Origin: Acinetobacter sp. ANC 4470
GTDB lineage: Bacteria; Pseudomonadota; Gammaproteobacteria; Pseudomonadales; Moraxellaceae
DNA: 64,000 bases
NCBI RefSeq assembly: GCF_002135335.1
Contig: NZ_NEGC01000002.1
Location: 1-64,000, forward strand
Direction of reading: 5' to 3'
Part shown: piece after piece, positions 48,289 through 56,500 of the stretch
Position numbering within the stretch: the first letter of the stretch is position 1
Layout of the letters: every line of letters begins with the position of its first letter
Notes under the pieces: generated by a model
What the model was told of the DNA's origin: nothing
The model's database searches: none
What the model saw: only the letters and a program-made list of their open reading frames with translations
Translations under genes and position numbers: made by a program

Positions 48289-50427
48289 ATGAAAACAATT
48301 TTGCTCGTACCAACTGGAGAAGGTGTAGGTTTAACTTCCGCCTGCTTAGGTCTAGTCTACGCTTTGGAATGCCAAGGTGTAAAAGCTGGTTTTCTGAAGC
48401 CCTTTTCACAAGAAACGCATCAAGAATCAGACCGTTCAACTGCGCTGTATCGCCATTTATCAAACAGTGAGACGGTTGAACCGATTCCTTATCTTAAGCT
48501 CATTCAACAGCTCAACTTAGGTGAGAGTTATGAGTTACTTGAAGATGCAGTACGATTACATCGCCAAATTGCGAAAAATCATGATTTGATTATTGTCGAA
48601 GGTCTGGTTCCAAACAGTCGTGACTCGTTTGCTTCAGAACTTAATGCCGCTTTGGCTCAAGCACTGGATGCAAAAGTAATTATCGTCAGTAGTGCCGATA
48701 TTAACAAACCCGAAGTAACCGCTGAGAAAGTTGAAAATCAATTACGCTATTTGGGTGGTGCATCGTCTACCCGTATGGCTGGCGTATTGTTCATGCGTAC
48801 TAAAGGCTTACCAGAAGACTCTGCTAAGATTCCAGTAACCATCGACCCAAGCTTACGCTTGATTAGCGATACCAATAAATTTACAGCTAGTATTCAAAAA
48901 ACCCATGCTCATATTGGTTCCGAAAAGCTCCCAGTGATTGGTTTAGTGCCATTTAGTAATACGCTAAGTGTGCCACGAATCTCTGATTTGGCAGCCCATA
49001 TTTCAGCAGAATGGATTAACCAAGGTGAAGCTAAACAACGTCGGGTATTACACAGCAGTTTAATTGCGTCAAATATAGAACATGAACTGAATAAATTTGT
49101 CGCTGGCGAACTGATTATTAGTGCCTCTGACCGCATTGATGTTTTATTGGCAAGTAGCTTAGCAACAAGCAATGGTATTCCATTGGCAGGATTAGTCTTA
49201 ACTGAACACCATGAACCGAATGCTTCCGTTTTAGAATTCTGCCAATCGGCAATTAAAAATGGCTTACCCATTCTGCATACGTCTTTAAGCACATTTGAAA
49301 CAGCACAGAATCTTGCAAATTTGAGCAATGAAATTCCAATTGATGATACTGAACGCGCAGAACAAGTCACACGTTTCGTTTCTAGCCACATCAATGCAGA
49401 TTGGATTGCGCTACTTTTAAATGGTTCATATAAACCACGCTTATCCCCTTCGGCTTTCCGCCATGAATTGGTGCAAAAATCAATTGCGGCGAAAAAACGT
49501 ATTGTATTACCAGAAGGTGATGAGCCACGTACCATTCAAGCAGCAGCCATTTGCCAATCACGTGGTATCGCGCATTGTATTTTATTGGCAAAACCTGAAG
49601 TTGTGGTTGAAGTCGCTAAAGCACGTAATATTGAATTACCGCATGATTTAGAAATTATTGATCCTGACCTGATTCGTGAAAACTACGTGCCACAAATGGT
49701 TGAACTACGTAAAGGTAAAATCAACGAATTACAAGCGCGTGAACAACTTCAAGATACCGTTGTTTTAGGTACGATGATGCTTGCTCTAGATCAAGTGGAT
49801 GGCTTGGTCTCTGGTGCAGTGCATACGACAGCCAATACAGTGCGCCCTGCATTCCAACTGATTAAAACTGCACCTGAATATTCATTGGTATCGTCGGTAT
49901 TCTTCATGTTGTTACCAGATGAAGTCTACGTTTATGGTGACTGTGCGATTAATCCCGACCCTGATGCTGAACAATTGGCTGAAATTGCAATCCAGTCTGC
50001 TGACTCTGCTAAAGCCTTTGGGATTGAGCCGCGTATCGCCATGATCTCTTATTCAACAGGAACATCGGGTGCAGGTGCAGAAGTTGAAAAAGTGGCTAAA
50101 GCGACTGAAATTGCCAAACAACGTCGCCCCGACCTACTCATTGATGGTCCACTACAATATGACGCTGCATCTGTAGAAAGTGTTGGTAAATCAAAAGCAC
50201 CAGATTCACAAGTTGCTGGTCGTGCCAATGTCTTTATTTTCCCTGACTTAAATACAGGAAATACCACGTATAAAGCGGTTCAACGTTCGGCAAATATCGT
50301 GAGTGTAGGACCAATGTTGCAAGGTTTAAACAAACCTGTAAATGATTTGTCTCGTGGTGCTTTGGTGGATGATATTGTATTCACCATTGCTTTAACTGCT
50401 ATTCAGGCGGAACAGCAAGAAGTTTAA
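48289..50427 (+). CDS. pta: Phosphate acetyltransferase
   Basis: Interconverts acetyl-CoA plus phosphate with acetyl phosphate plus CoA. 712 residues, the long Pta form (E. coli 714). Domains: an N-terminal P-loop-like DRTGG/AAA-type domain (LLVPTGEGVGLTSACLGLVYAL, about 1-200), a middle DRTGG domain, and the C-terminal PTA/PTB catalytic domain (about 385-710). The latter starts at RIVLPEGDEPRTIQAAAI and holds SYSTGTSGAGAEVEKV and DGPLQYDAASVESVGKSKAPDSQVAGRANVFIFPDLNTGN. Second gene of the ackA-pta operon, followed by a terminator. Confidence 0.98.
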   Translation: MKTILLVPTGEGVGLTSACLGLVYALECQGVKAGFLKPFSQETHQESDRSTALYRHLSNSETVEPIPYLKLIQQLNLGESYELLEDAVRLHRQIAKNHDLIIVEGLVPNSRDSFASELNAALAQALDAKVIIVSSADINKPEVTAEKVENQLRYLGGASSTRMAGVLFMRTKGLPEDSAKIPVTIDPSLRLISDTNKFTASIQKTHAHIGSEKLPVIGLVPFSNTLSVPRISDLAAHISAEWINQGEAKQRRVLHSSLIASNIEHELNKFVAGELIISASDRIDVLLASSLATSNGIPLAGLVLTEHHEPNASVLEFCQSAIKNGLPILHTSLSTFETAQNLANLSNEIPIDDTERAEQVTRFVSSHINADWIALLLNGSYKPRLSPSAFRHELVQKSIAAKKRIVLPEGDEPRTIQAAAICQSRGIAHCILLAKPEVVVEVAKARNIELPHDLEIIDPDLIRENYVPQMVELRKGKINELQAREQLQDTVVLGTMMLALDQVDGLVSGAVHTTANTVRPAFQLIKTAPEYSLVSSVFFMLLPDEVYVYGDCAINPDPDAEQLAEIAIQSADSAKAFGIEPRIAMISYSTGTSGAGAEVEKVAKATEIAKQRRPDLLIDGPLQYDAASVESVGKSKAPDSQVAGRANVFIFPDLNTGNTTYKAVQRSANIVSVGPMLQGLNKPVNDLSRGALVDDIVFTIALTAIQAEQQEV

Positions 50428-50447
50428 TAGTTTAATGCAGTTCTCCA

Positions 50448-50480
50448 AGCCATCTAATTAAATAATTGGATGGCTTTTTT
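50448..50480 (+). terminator. pta terminator
   Basis: AAGCCATC and GATGGCTT form the stem, with AT-rich pairing above it, and a T run follows. Confidence 0.88.
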
Positions 50481-50547
50481 ATATATTTCGTATAACGGCC
50501 ATTATGTTAAATAATCCATCATATTTAATCATTGCGTTACATTTTCA

Positions 50548-51702
50548 TCAAGACCAACCTTGTTGACGATTACGTACGTAAGGCAGAAGTGAAGCCAATG
50601 CCAATACTGCCAATACTGCACCAATCCATAAGCCTGAACGTAAGCCGTAACCATTTGTAATTGCTAAACCACCTATATAGGAACCCCCACCTAAGCCAAT
50701 GTTAATCACTGAGGTATGTACTGCATTGACCATAGGACCCGGATGCGCAACACTGACAATTCTTGCCATCATTGCTGGATTCATTGGAACACCAGATAAT
50801 CCAATCAAAATTATTGCAATGATTGCTACGGTTTTATATTCGGCAAAGATTGCAAAAGCGAATAAGGATATACTTAATACGGTCAGTCCAACGAGCATAA
50901 TTTTAAGGCTGTGATTATGTGCTAAACGACCAGTAATCGTATTACCTACAATGTTTGAAAACCCAAATGCCATTAAAATAAAGGGTATAATTTGCATGCT
51001 AAATCCAGTGATATCGACCAAAACAGGGACGAAATAACTAAAGGCTGCAAAGCTTGCACCTAAAATCAAGCAACTTGTTGCACAGGCTTTCCAGTAAGCT
51101 TTATTTTTAAAGGCCTTGATCTCTTCTTCCATTCTGAGCTGTCCACCACCCGATACTTCAGGTAAAAGACGTTCTAGAGCGATGAGACAAACGAATACCA
51201 ATACAGCGACTAAGCCAAAAGTAATACGCCAGCCCCATTGTTGATCAATCATCGTCGCAAGAGGGACACCAAACACATTGGAAATCATAAAGCCACCAAT
51301 AACGATAGCTGCTGCTCGAGGCCTATTATGATTAGGTACCATGGCCATACTTATGGCAAGAGAAAGACTTAAACAGCCTGCACATAAGACACCCGTGATA
51401 AAACGGATTGCGATTAAAATAGTATGGCTGGAGATAAAGGCGCTTAAACCTTGGATCACTACATAGAGTGCTAAAAGAATCAGCAAGACTCTTCGATATT
51501 GAACTTTATATTTGAGAAAAAAGTAGGTGAGTACAGGCCCGCCCAACATGACACCAAAGGCATAATATGAAATTAAATGTCCAACATCACCTACACTGAT
51601 TCCAAAGGCTTGGGATAAAGTGGCGGTCATACCAGCGACCATCAATTCTGCTGTACCAATTGAAAAAATCGCCAGACCTAATATATATACTGCTAATGGC
51701 AT
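50548..51702 (-). CDS. MFS transporter, DHA1 family efflux type
   Basis: 384-residue inner-membrane transporter with 12 predicted helices and no long soluble segment. The N-terminal AVYILGLAIFSIGTAELMVAGMT and the FGVMLGGPVLTYFFLKYKVQYRRVLLILLALY loop resemble the sugar/drug-efflux (AraJ/YdhP) branch of DHA1. Helices 6 and 7 are joined by a short charged loop (GGGQLRMEEEIKAFKNKAYW). Substrate unknown. A TetR regulator lies 77 bp upstream on the same strand, and they probably form one repressor-controlled unit. Confidence 0.88.
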   Translation of the reverse strand: MPLAVYILGLAIFSIGTAELMVAGMTATLSQAFGISVGDVGHLISYYAFGVMLGGPVLTYFFLKYKVQYRRVLLILLALYVVIQGLSAFISSHTILIAIRFITGVLCAGCLSLSLAISMAMVPNHNRPRAAAIVIGGFMISNVFGVPLATMIDQQWGWRITFGLVAVLVFVCLIALERLLPEVSGGGQLRMEEEIKAFKNKAYWKACATSCLILGASFAAFSYFVPVLVDITGFSMQIIPFILMAFGFSNIVGNTITGRLAHNHSLKIMLVGLTVLSISLFAFAIFAEYKTVAIIAIILIGLSGVPMNPAMMARIVSVAHPGPMVNAVHTSVINIGLGGGSYIGGLAITNGYGLRSGLWIGAVLAVLALASLLPYVRNRQQGWS

Positions 51703-51779
51703 TTTTTTAATACATTCCTATTTCTTTAACGATCATTACAAAATTAAAGGGTTTAATTTATTTCGCACTGATGATGCAG

Positions 51780-52382
51780 TTACAAGTTGGCTAAGAGACC
51801 ATTAACCACATCTTCCAGAAAGCTTTTATCTGAAATATTTTTGTTCAGCACACGCAAACCGTAGTAGCCGGCTAAAAAGCCTCGCGCCATTTCAAGAGCT
51901 GAGGCTTTGGTACTTAATTCCCCATTTGCTTGTCCTTCGACAAATACTGTGAGGAGAGAGTTCTCTAGGCGTTGTCGATATTCTAGATTCAGGCTTGAGA
52001 CAACCTGATCTTTATCTCCCATTTCCAAAGCAGAGAATAAGACCATGGCTTCGTGCTGTTCTGATTGTGAAAGATCTTCAGCAATCCCCCAAAGTAAAAG
52101 GGACCGTAATCGTTCTTTGAACAGCCCTGACCGTGTGAGAATGGATAATTGTGCTGCCATGGTTTGTTCATGGCTACGCAACAAAGCTTGTTCATATAAA
52201 GCTTGTTTGCTACCAAAGGCGTTATATAAACTTCCTCGCCCTAATCCAGTAACATCACATAAATTTTGCGCAGAAGTACCTGCATAGCCATTGCTGCTAA
52301 AGACAGTTATGGCTGCATCAATGATTTCTTTATCTTCAAACTGTCTAGGACGGCCTGGATAATTGGATTTGTCATCACTCAT
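51780..52382 (-). CDS. TetR family transcriptional regulator
   Basis: 200-residue regulator with an N-terminal helix-turn-helix (about 21-65) in the TetR pattern: EIIDAAITVFSSNGYAGTSAQNLCDVTGLGRGSLYNAFGSKQALYEQALL. The C-terminal domain is a helical ligand-binding region of unknown specificity. Upstream of the MFS transporter on the same strand and preceded by a strong promoter, so it probably represses itself and the transporter. No palindromic operator is obvious in that promoter. Confidence 0.93.
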   Translation of the reverse strand: MSDDKSNYPGRPRQFEDKEIIDAAITVFSSNGYAGTSAQNLCDVTGLGRGSLYNAFGSKQALYEQALLRSHEQTMAAQLSILTRSGLFKERLRSLLLWGIAEDLSQSEQHEAMVLFSALEMGDKDQVVSSLNLEYRQRLENSLLTVFVEGQANGELSTKASALEMARGFLAGYYGLRVLNKNISDKSFLEDVVNGLLANL

Positions 52383-52414
52383 GGATGAGCCTGAGTGGGA
52401 GTGAACTGAGGGGA

Positions 52415-52443
52415 ATACTAGATATTATGGAACGACTTGTCAA
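52415..52443 (-). promoter_or_regulatory. Sigma70 promoter of the TetR-MFS unit
   Basis: On the minus strand there is a consensus -35 TTGACA (plus 52438-52443), a 17-bp spacer and -10 TAGTAT (plus 52415-52420). The start site would lie about 25 nt before the TetR ATG. Confidence 0.7.
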
Positions 52444-52561
52444 ATATTAAATTAAATTTTAAAAATAATAGCTAGTTTATAGATTTTCTAAAATTAACAT
52501 AATACACTTTATACGAAATATTCTTTTTATTTCCATATAAATCATTTTCTTAGCGTTTATC

Positions 52562-52585
52562 AAAAAGCCCAGTCTGGGGCTTTTT
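52562..52585 (-). terminator. Terminator of the 52620 methyltransferase
   Basis: AAAAAGCCC (52562-52570) pairs with GGGCTTTTT (52577-52585), a compact stem with A and T runs. Confidence 0.82.
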
Positions 52586-52619
52586 ACGTGAATAGTTGTG
52601 TTGAATGCTCATTATTTAA

Positions 52620-53270
52620 TCATTGTTCCACATTTTTATTTAGAATCTCTTTATTAAGTTTCTTTGCCAACCACACTGTACGCCCTGCACATTCTGAATC
52701 TTCAGCTACCATTTTTATCACTTTAAACCCATATTGTTTTAATAATTCTCGATATTCTTCAGGTGCAAGACTTGCATGATACAAAGCATCGCCAAACAGA
52801 TCACCTATTGCTTCACCATGGCTTGGACCACTGCTAAACATTAATACTGTGCCTTGCTGCGCAAATTGTGCAAATTGCCTAAACATCTGCCGCTGATCAT
52901 CTGGTGTTAAATGAAAAAAACTATCCCATGCCAAAATCGCATTAAATTTTTGATCCAATTCAACGGTTCGCATGTCTGCTTGAAGCCAGTGCTGTTTCGG
53001 AAAATTTTGTTGTGCCATTTCAATCATTACATCTGAACTATCGACACCCGTTATTTTATGATCAGGCCGAATCAAATAATCTGCTATGGGTTTTCCAGAA
53101 CCACAACCTAAATCTAATATTTTAGAATGTTGAGGAATCAGTGATAGAAAATGATCTAACCATATTTTTTCATACAGGAAATTGCCACGTAAGTCAGTCC
53201 ATGTACGGGCATGTTTTTTATAAATTTCAATAATATTTTGCGCAAGAGCGGATTGATTTTTCATCATCAA
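52620..53270 (-). CDS. Class I SAM-dependent methyltransferase
   Basis: 216-residue soluble methyltransferase. Motif I is KILDLGCGSGKPIADYLI (about 50-67), with an acidic second strand ending GVDSSDVMIEMAQ and motif IV-like ILAWDSFFHL. It belongs to the methyltransferase-25/UbiE-like group; the substrate is not evident. Three consecutive ATG codons at the start make the exact N-terminus uncertain by two residues. It is directly downstream of the 21-copy 8-bp tandem repeat, whose end is 43 bp from this start codon, so repeat length may affect its expression. Confidence 0.85.
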   Translation of the reverse strand: MMMKNQSALAQNIIEIYKKHARTWTDLRGNFLYEKIWLDHFLSLIPQHSKILDLGCGSGKPIADYLIRPDHKITGVDSSDVMIEMAQQNFPKQHWLQADMRTVELDQKFNAILAWDSFFHLTPDDQRQMFRQFAQFAQQGTVLMFSSGPSHGEAIGDLFGDALYHASLAPEEYRELLKQYGFKVIKMVAEDSECAGRTVWLAKKLNKEILNKNVEQ

Positions 53271-53312
53271 AAATTTCTTATATTTTTAACAGTATACGCA
53301 AATTTAAATCAT

Positions 53313-53480
53313 GATTTGAAGATTTGAAGATTTGAAGATTTGAAGATTTGAAGATTTGAAGATTTGAAGATTTGAAGATTTGAAGATTTGAAGATTTGAA
53401 GATTTGAAGATTTGAAGATTTGAAGATTTGAAGATTTGAAGATTTGAAGATTTGAAGATTTGAAGATTTGAAGATTTGAA
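53313..53480. repeat. Tandem repeat: 21 perfect copies of the 8-bp unit GATTTGAA
   Basis: 168 bp that read GATTTGAA without any mismatch. Because the unit is 8 bp, three units make 24 bp, so all frames stay open through it and false ORFs appear. It lies between a small minus-strand gene and the methyltransferase at 52620, in the latter's upstream region. The absence of any sequence variation suggests recent expansion or active slippage. It has no spacers and is not a CRISPR array. Confidence 0.98.
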
Positions 53481-53513
53481 GATAGAGAATCGGATGTATT
53501 TGACTTATTTTAA

Positions 53514-53550
53514 ACAAAAAAAGAAGATAAAGCTTAAGCCTGATCTTCTT
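53514..53550 (-). terminator. Terminator of the 28-codon gene
   Basis: On the minus strand AAGAAGAT (plus 53543-53550) pairs with ATCTTCTT (plus 53521-53528), then a run of seven T follows. The stop codon of the small gene lies inside the loop. Confidence 0.78.
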
Positions 53551-53620
53551 GTTGACCGTAGAACCAAGTTGCTGCGATAAACATTGAAAAACCAACCACT
53601 GAAACAACTGCTGTAATCAT
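53534..53620 (-). CDS. Small membrane protein of 28 residues, PhoB-box controlled
   Basis: A 28-codon frame: MITAVVSVVGFSMFIAATWF followed by YGQQEDQA. Residues 1-20 form one hydrophobic helix, the tail is polar and acidic, so it is a single-pass mini-protein, too short for routine gene callers. Evidence that it is real: a near-consensus Pho box and a well-placed -10 element just upstream, a leader of about 24 nt, and a terminator whose hairpin contains the stop codon. The ribosome-binding site is weak (AGAG about 11 nt upstream). It does not look like CydX, KdpF or AcrZ. Possible roles, all inference: a modulator of a membrane transporter or sensor during phosphate starvation. Confidence 0.68.
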   Translation of the reverse strand: MITAVVSVVGFSMFIAATWFYGQQEDQA

Positions 53621-53969
53621 GTGCTTTTACACTCTAAATTTAATAAAGTCATTATGTAAAAGTTTTATGACAGCATTATGACAATAATGTCATATTTAAT
53701 AAAACTCAAAATAATGTTTTTAATTATTATTTTTCAAACAAATACGACCAAAAATATATTTTAAGTCATGCTTTGAATACGATCTTCACCCTGAAATATG
53801 ACAATCTTTCATCATATTTATGTTAAAAAACACCACAAAAATGACCTTAATCTTGAGTAGAAATACCTATTAAACTTTCGCCCAAAAAGCAGTCAAAATG
53901 CCCACAAAACTTGCTTTTTATCTTATAATTTAGCCCGCTAGCTAACAGCCCGCTCAAGAGATATTTGAT
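53621..53969. other. 349-bp intergenic region upstream of fumarase
   Basis: It contains the divergent Pho box unit at its left end and further TGTCATA/TATGACA motifs at 53688 and 53797. The rest is AT-rich with no ORF. A TATAAT at 53924-53929 may be the -10 of the fumarase promoter, but no good -35 is found at the right distance. Confidence 0.45.
53651..53684 (-). promoter_or_regulatory. PhoB box and -10 element of the 28-codon gene
   Basis: Minus strand: TTGTCAT-AATG-CTGTCAT (plus 53667-53684) is two 7-bp direct repeats separated by 4 bp, the exact Pho box layout (consensus CTGTCAT-N4-CTGTCAT). Ten bp later stands CATAAT (plus 53651-53656), the -10 position known for PhoB-activated promoters. 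There is no good -35, as expected for an activator-dependent promoter. A third, inverted half-site (TATGACA on the minus strand) is at plus 53688-53694. Confidence 0.75.
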
Positions 53970-55496
53970 ATGACAACTATTATCAAGCAAGATGACTTGA
54001 TCACATCAGTAAAAGATGCGCTTCAGTTCATTTCTTACTATCATCCACAAGACTTTATCCAAGCGATGAGCCGTGCTTATGATCGTGAAGAGAACAAAGC
54101 CGCAAAAGATGCTATTGCACAAATCTTAATTAACTCTCGTATGTGTGCAGAAGGTCATCGTCCGATCTGCCAAGATACAGGGATTGTTAACGTATTTCTT
54201 GAAGTGGGTTTAGACGTTAAATTTGATTTAACCATGAGCCTAGATGACGCGATTAACGAAGGTGTACGTCAGGGTTACCTAGAAAACTCGAACATTCTTC
54301 GTGCATCTGTTTTAGCTGATCCTGCTTTTGGTCGTAAAAATACCAAAGACAATACCCCTGCTGTAATTCACTACAAACTCGTACCGGGTAATAAAGTCGA
54401 CATTACTGTCGCTGCGAAGGGTGGCGGTTCAGAAAACAAATCTAAATTGGCCATGCTGAATCCATCTGACTCAATTGTGGATTGGGTACTTAAAACTGTT
54501 CCTACAATGGGTGCAGGCTGGTGCCCACCGGGTATGTTGGGTATTGGTATTGGCGGTACTGCTGAAAAAGCCATGATGCTTGCTAAAGAAGCACTTATGG
54601 AAGAAATCAACATGGACGAATTGCTTCGTCGTGGCCCACAAAGCCAAATGGAAGAACTCCGTATCGAGATCTTCGAAAAAGTAAATGCTTTGGGTATTGG
54701 CGCACAAGGTCTTGGCGGTTTAACGACTGTTCTTGATATTAAAATTAAAGATTATCCTTGCCATGCTGCTGGTAAACCAGTCGGTATGATTCCGAACTGT
54801 GCCGCAACGCGTCATGCACATTTCCAGTTAGATGGTTCTGGTATTGCACATATTCAAGCACCTAAATTGTCTGACTACCCTGCCGTGACTTGGGATTCTT
54901 CAACCTCTAAACGTGTTGATCTAGACAATATCACTCAAGAAGAAATGAATTCTTGGCAGCCAGGCGATACTTTATTGCTTAACGGTACGATCTATACAGG
55001 TCGTGACGCTGCGCATAAACGTATGTGTGAAATGTTAGATAACGGTGAAGAATTACCTGTAGATTTAAAAGGTAAATTCATTTACTACGTGGGTCCAGTC
55101 GACCCTATTGGTGATGAAGTGGTTGGCCCTGCTGGTCCGACAACTGCAACACGTATGGACAAATTTACCCGTCAAGTTTTAGAAGCAACTGGCTTGTACG
55201 GCATGATTGGTAAAGCAGACCGTGGTCCAACTGCAATTGAAGCGATTAAAGACAACAAAGCAACCTATTTGATGGCTGTTGGTGGTGCTGCTTACTTAGT
55301 TTCTAAAGCGGTACGTCAAGCTGAAGTTGTTGCTTTTGCTGACTTAGGTATGGAAGCAATCTACAAATTTGTGGTTGAAGATATGCCTGTATCCGTTGCC
55401 GTTGATGTGAATGGTACATCTATTCATGCCACTGCACCAAAAATCTGGCAAGCGAAAATTGGTAAAATTCCAGTGGTTGATGCTGCTGCGGTTTAA
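53970..55496 (+). CDS. fumA: Class I fumarate hydratase (iron-sulfur type)
   Basis: Cytoplasmic [4Fe-4S] fumarase that interconverts fumarate and malate in the TCA cycle. 508 residues, near the class I length (E. coli FumA 548). Domains: an N-terminal Fe-S hydro-lyase part with GHRPICQDTGIVNVF (Cys67 likely a cluster ligand), WCPPGMLGIGIGGT in the middle, and a C-terminal beta domain with PVDPIGDEVVGPAGPTTATRMDKFTRQVLEATGLYGMIGKADRG. The symbol denotes the family; several paralogues are known. Its upstream region faces the small Pho-controlled gene. Confidence 0.93.
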   Translation: MTTIIKQDDLITSVKDALQFISYYHPQDFIQAMSRAYDREENKAAKDAIAQILINSRMCAEGHRPICQDTGIVNVFLEVGLDVKFDLTMSLDDAINEGVRQGYLENSNILRASVLADPAFGRKNTKDNTPAVIHYKLVPGNKVDITVAAKGGGSENKSKLAMLNPSDSIVDWVLKTVPTMGAGWCPPGMLGIGIGGTAEKAMMLAKEALMEEINMDELLRRGPQSQMEELRIEIFEKVNALGIGAQGLGGLTTVLDIKIKDYPCHAAGKPVGMIPNCAATRHAHFQLDGSGIAHIQAPKLSDYPAVTWDSSTSKRVDLDNITQEEMNSWQPGDTLLLNGTIYTGRDAAHKRMCEMLDNGEELPVDLKGKFIYYVGPVDPIGDEVVGPAGPTTATRMDKFTRQVLEATGLYGMIGKADRGPTAIEAIKDNKATYLMAVGGAAYLVSKAVRQAEVVAFADLGMEAIYKFVVEDMPVSVAVDVNGTSIHATAPKIWQAKIGKIPVVDAAAV

Positions 55497-55507
55497 TTTT
55501 TTCTTGT

Positions 55508-55537
55508 AAAAAAAGCACCCACTTGGGTGCTTTTTTA
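55508..55537 (+). terminator. Fumarase terminator
   Basis: AAAAAAAGCACCC pairs with GGGTGCTTTTTT around ACTT, ending in a T run. Confidence 0.92.
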
Positions 55538-55596
55538 TATCCACAAATTCGCTTATTTGATCCATAGATAAAGACCTACTTAAGCCGACATAACTT

Positions 55597-56310
55597 TTAC
55601 CAAGTCATTGGATTCCATAGTTTAAACGGTTTTATTAACTGTACATCATCCGCTGGATCATATTTTGCAGGTTTCAGCGTTTGCGCTTTTTTACGAATTT
55701 TTCCGGTATTTTGATCATTCGCCACAAAGTTAAAACTTTCAGATTTCCACTGGGTAAATGCGATTTCATTTAAGCCTGTTTTTTCAGGCACAATAATTAA
55801 AGGGCCTGAAACTTCACGACGAGTACTGAGGTTTTCCTCATCGTATTTAATAAAATAGGACTGTCCTGCATTTACGGTAAAATCTAAATATTTTGGTTTT
55901 TGAAAATGTTGCACACCCAAAGGACGACTGGTCGATAAACGATAAGTCCCTGCTGGCAATTCAATCCAGTAATAATGATTATTTAATAAACTGGGAATAC
56001 GTTCACTATTAATAAAAAGACTGGATGCCACTATTTCCTGACGATTCCATTTGCTGTCGGGACGATACATATACACGATTGCAGCCTGATCGTTTTGTGC
56101 ATGTACAGGATGGAAGCGCTGTCCGGGTGTTTGATTGACCCAGCCCCCAATAGTAAACATACCAAAACGGTATTGCTCTACCATACCGGGTGCATGTTCA
56201 GTATTCACAGGTTTTAAGGTCGATGTTACTTGAGTATGTTCAATAGTAGATTTACCATGACATCCCAATAAAATAAAACTTGCACAAACGGCAATATAGA
56301 CTTCACGCAT
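55597..56310 (-). CDS. Lipoprotein, DUF2846-like
   Basis: 237-residue lipoprotein with lipobox LLGC (Cys17). The core around QAAIVYMYRPDSKWNRQEIVASSLFINSERIPSLLNNHYYWIELPAGTYRLSTSRPLG matches the DUF2846-type beta fold. A hydrophilic tail (KRTLKP-like basic end) follows. Function unknown; members are periplasmic-side lipoproteins. Located between convergent fumarase and the clpX terminator. Assigned from memory of the family pattern. Confidence 0.78.
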   Translation of the reverse strand: MREVYIAVCASFILLGCHGKSTIEHTQVTSTLKPVNTEHAPGMVEQYRFGMFTIGGWVNQTPGQRFHPVHAQNDQAAIVYMYRPDSKWNRQEIVASSLFINSERIPSLLNNHYYWIELPAGTYRLSTSRPLGVQHFQKPKYLDFTVNAGQSYFIKYDEENLSTRREVSGPLIIVPEKTGLNEIAFTQWKSESFNFVANDQNTGKIRKKAQTLKPAKYDPADDVQLIKPFKLWNPMTW

Positions 56311-56447
56311 GATTTTCCCTCACCGCGTATTTTTTATTTTTGTACTAAATTGAGCACTTCATTTTGATATATTCACTGCGATAATTTGATCGTAATTAGG
56401 TGTCCACACCTAATTACCCAGATTAGCATTCAGTTTTATTTTTGGAA

Positions 56448-56485
56448 ATAAAAAACGTGCGAAAACACAAGTTTTCCGCACGTTT
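56448..56485 (-). terminator. clpX terminator
   Basis: On the minus strand AAACGTGCGGAAAAC pairs with GTTTTCGCACGTTTT with one bulge, followed by a T run. Confidence 0.88.
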
Positions 56486-56500
56486 CAGACGAATAACGAA

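Noticed and set aside
53313..53480. Possible CRISPR array
   Set aside because: The 8-bp units are contiguous with no spacers, and no cas genes are near.
53278..53607. 109-codon minus-strand frame reading through the tandem repeat
   Set aside because: It is open only because three 8-bp units make 24 bp. It encodes IFKSSNLQ repeats and has no homology, ribosome-binding site or promoter of its own.
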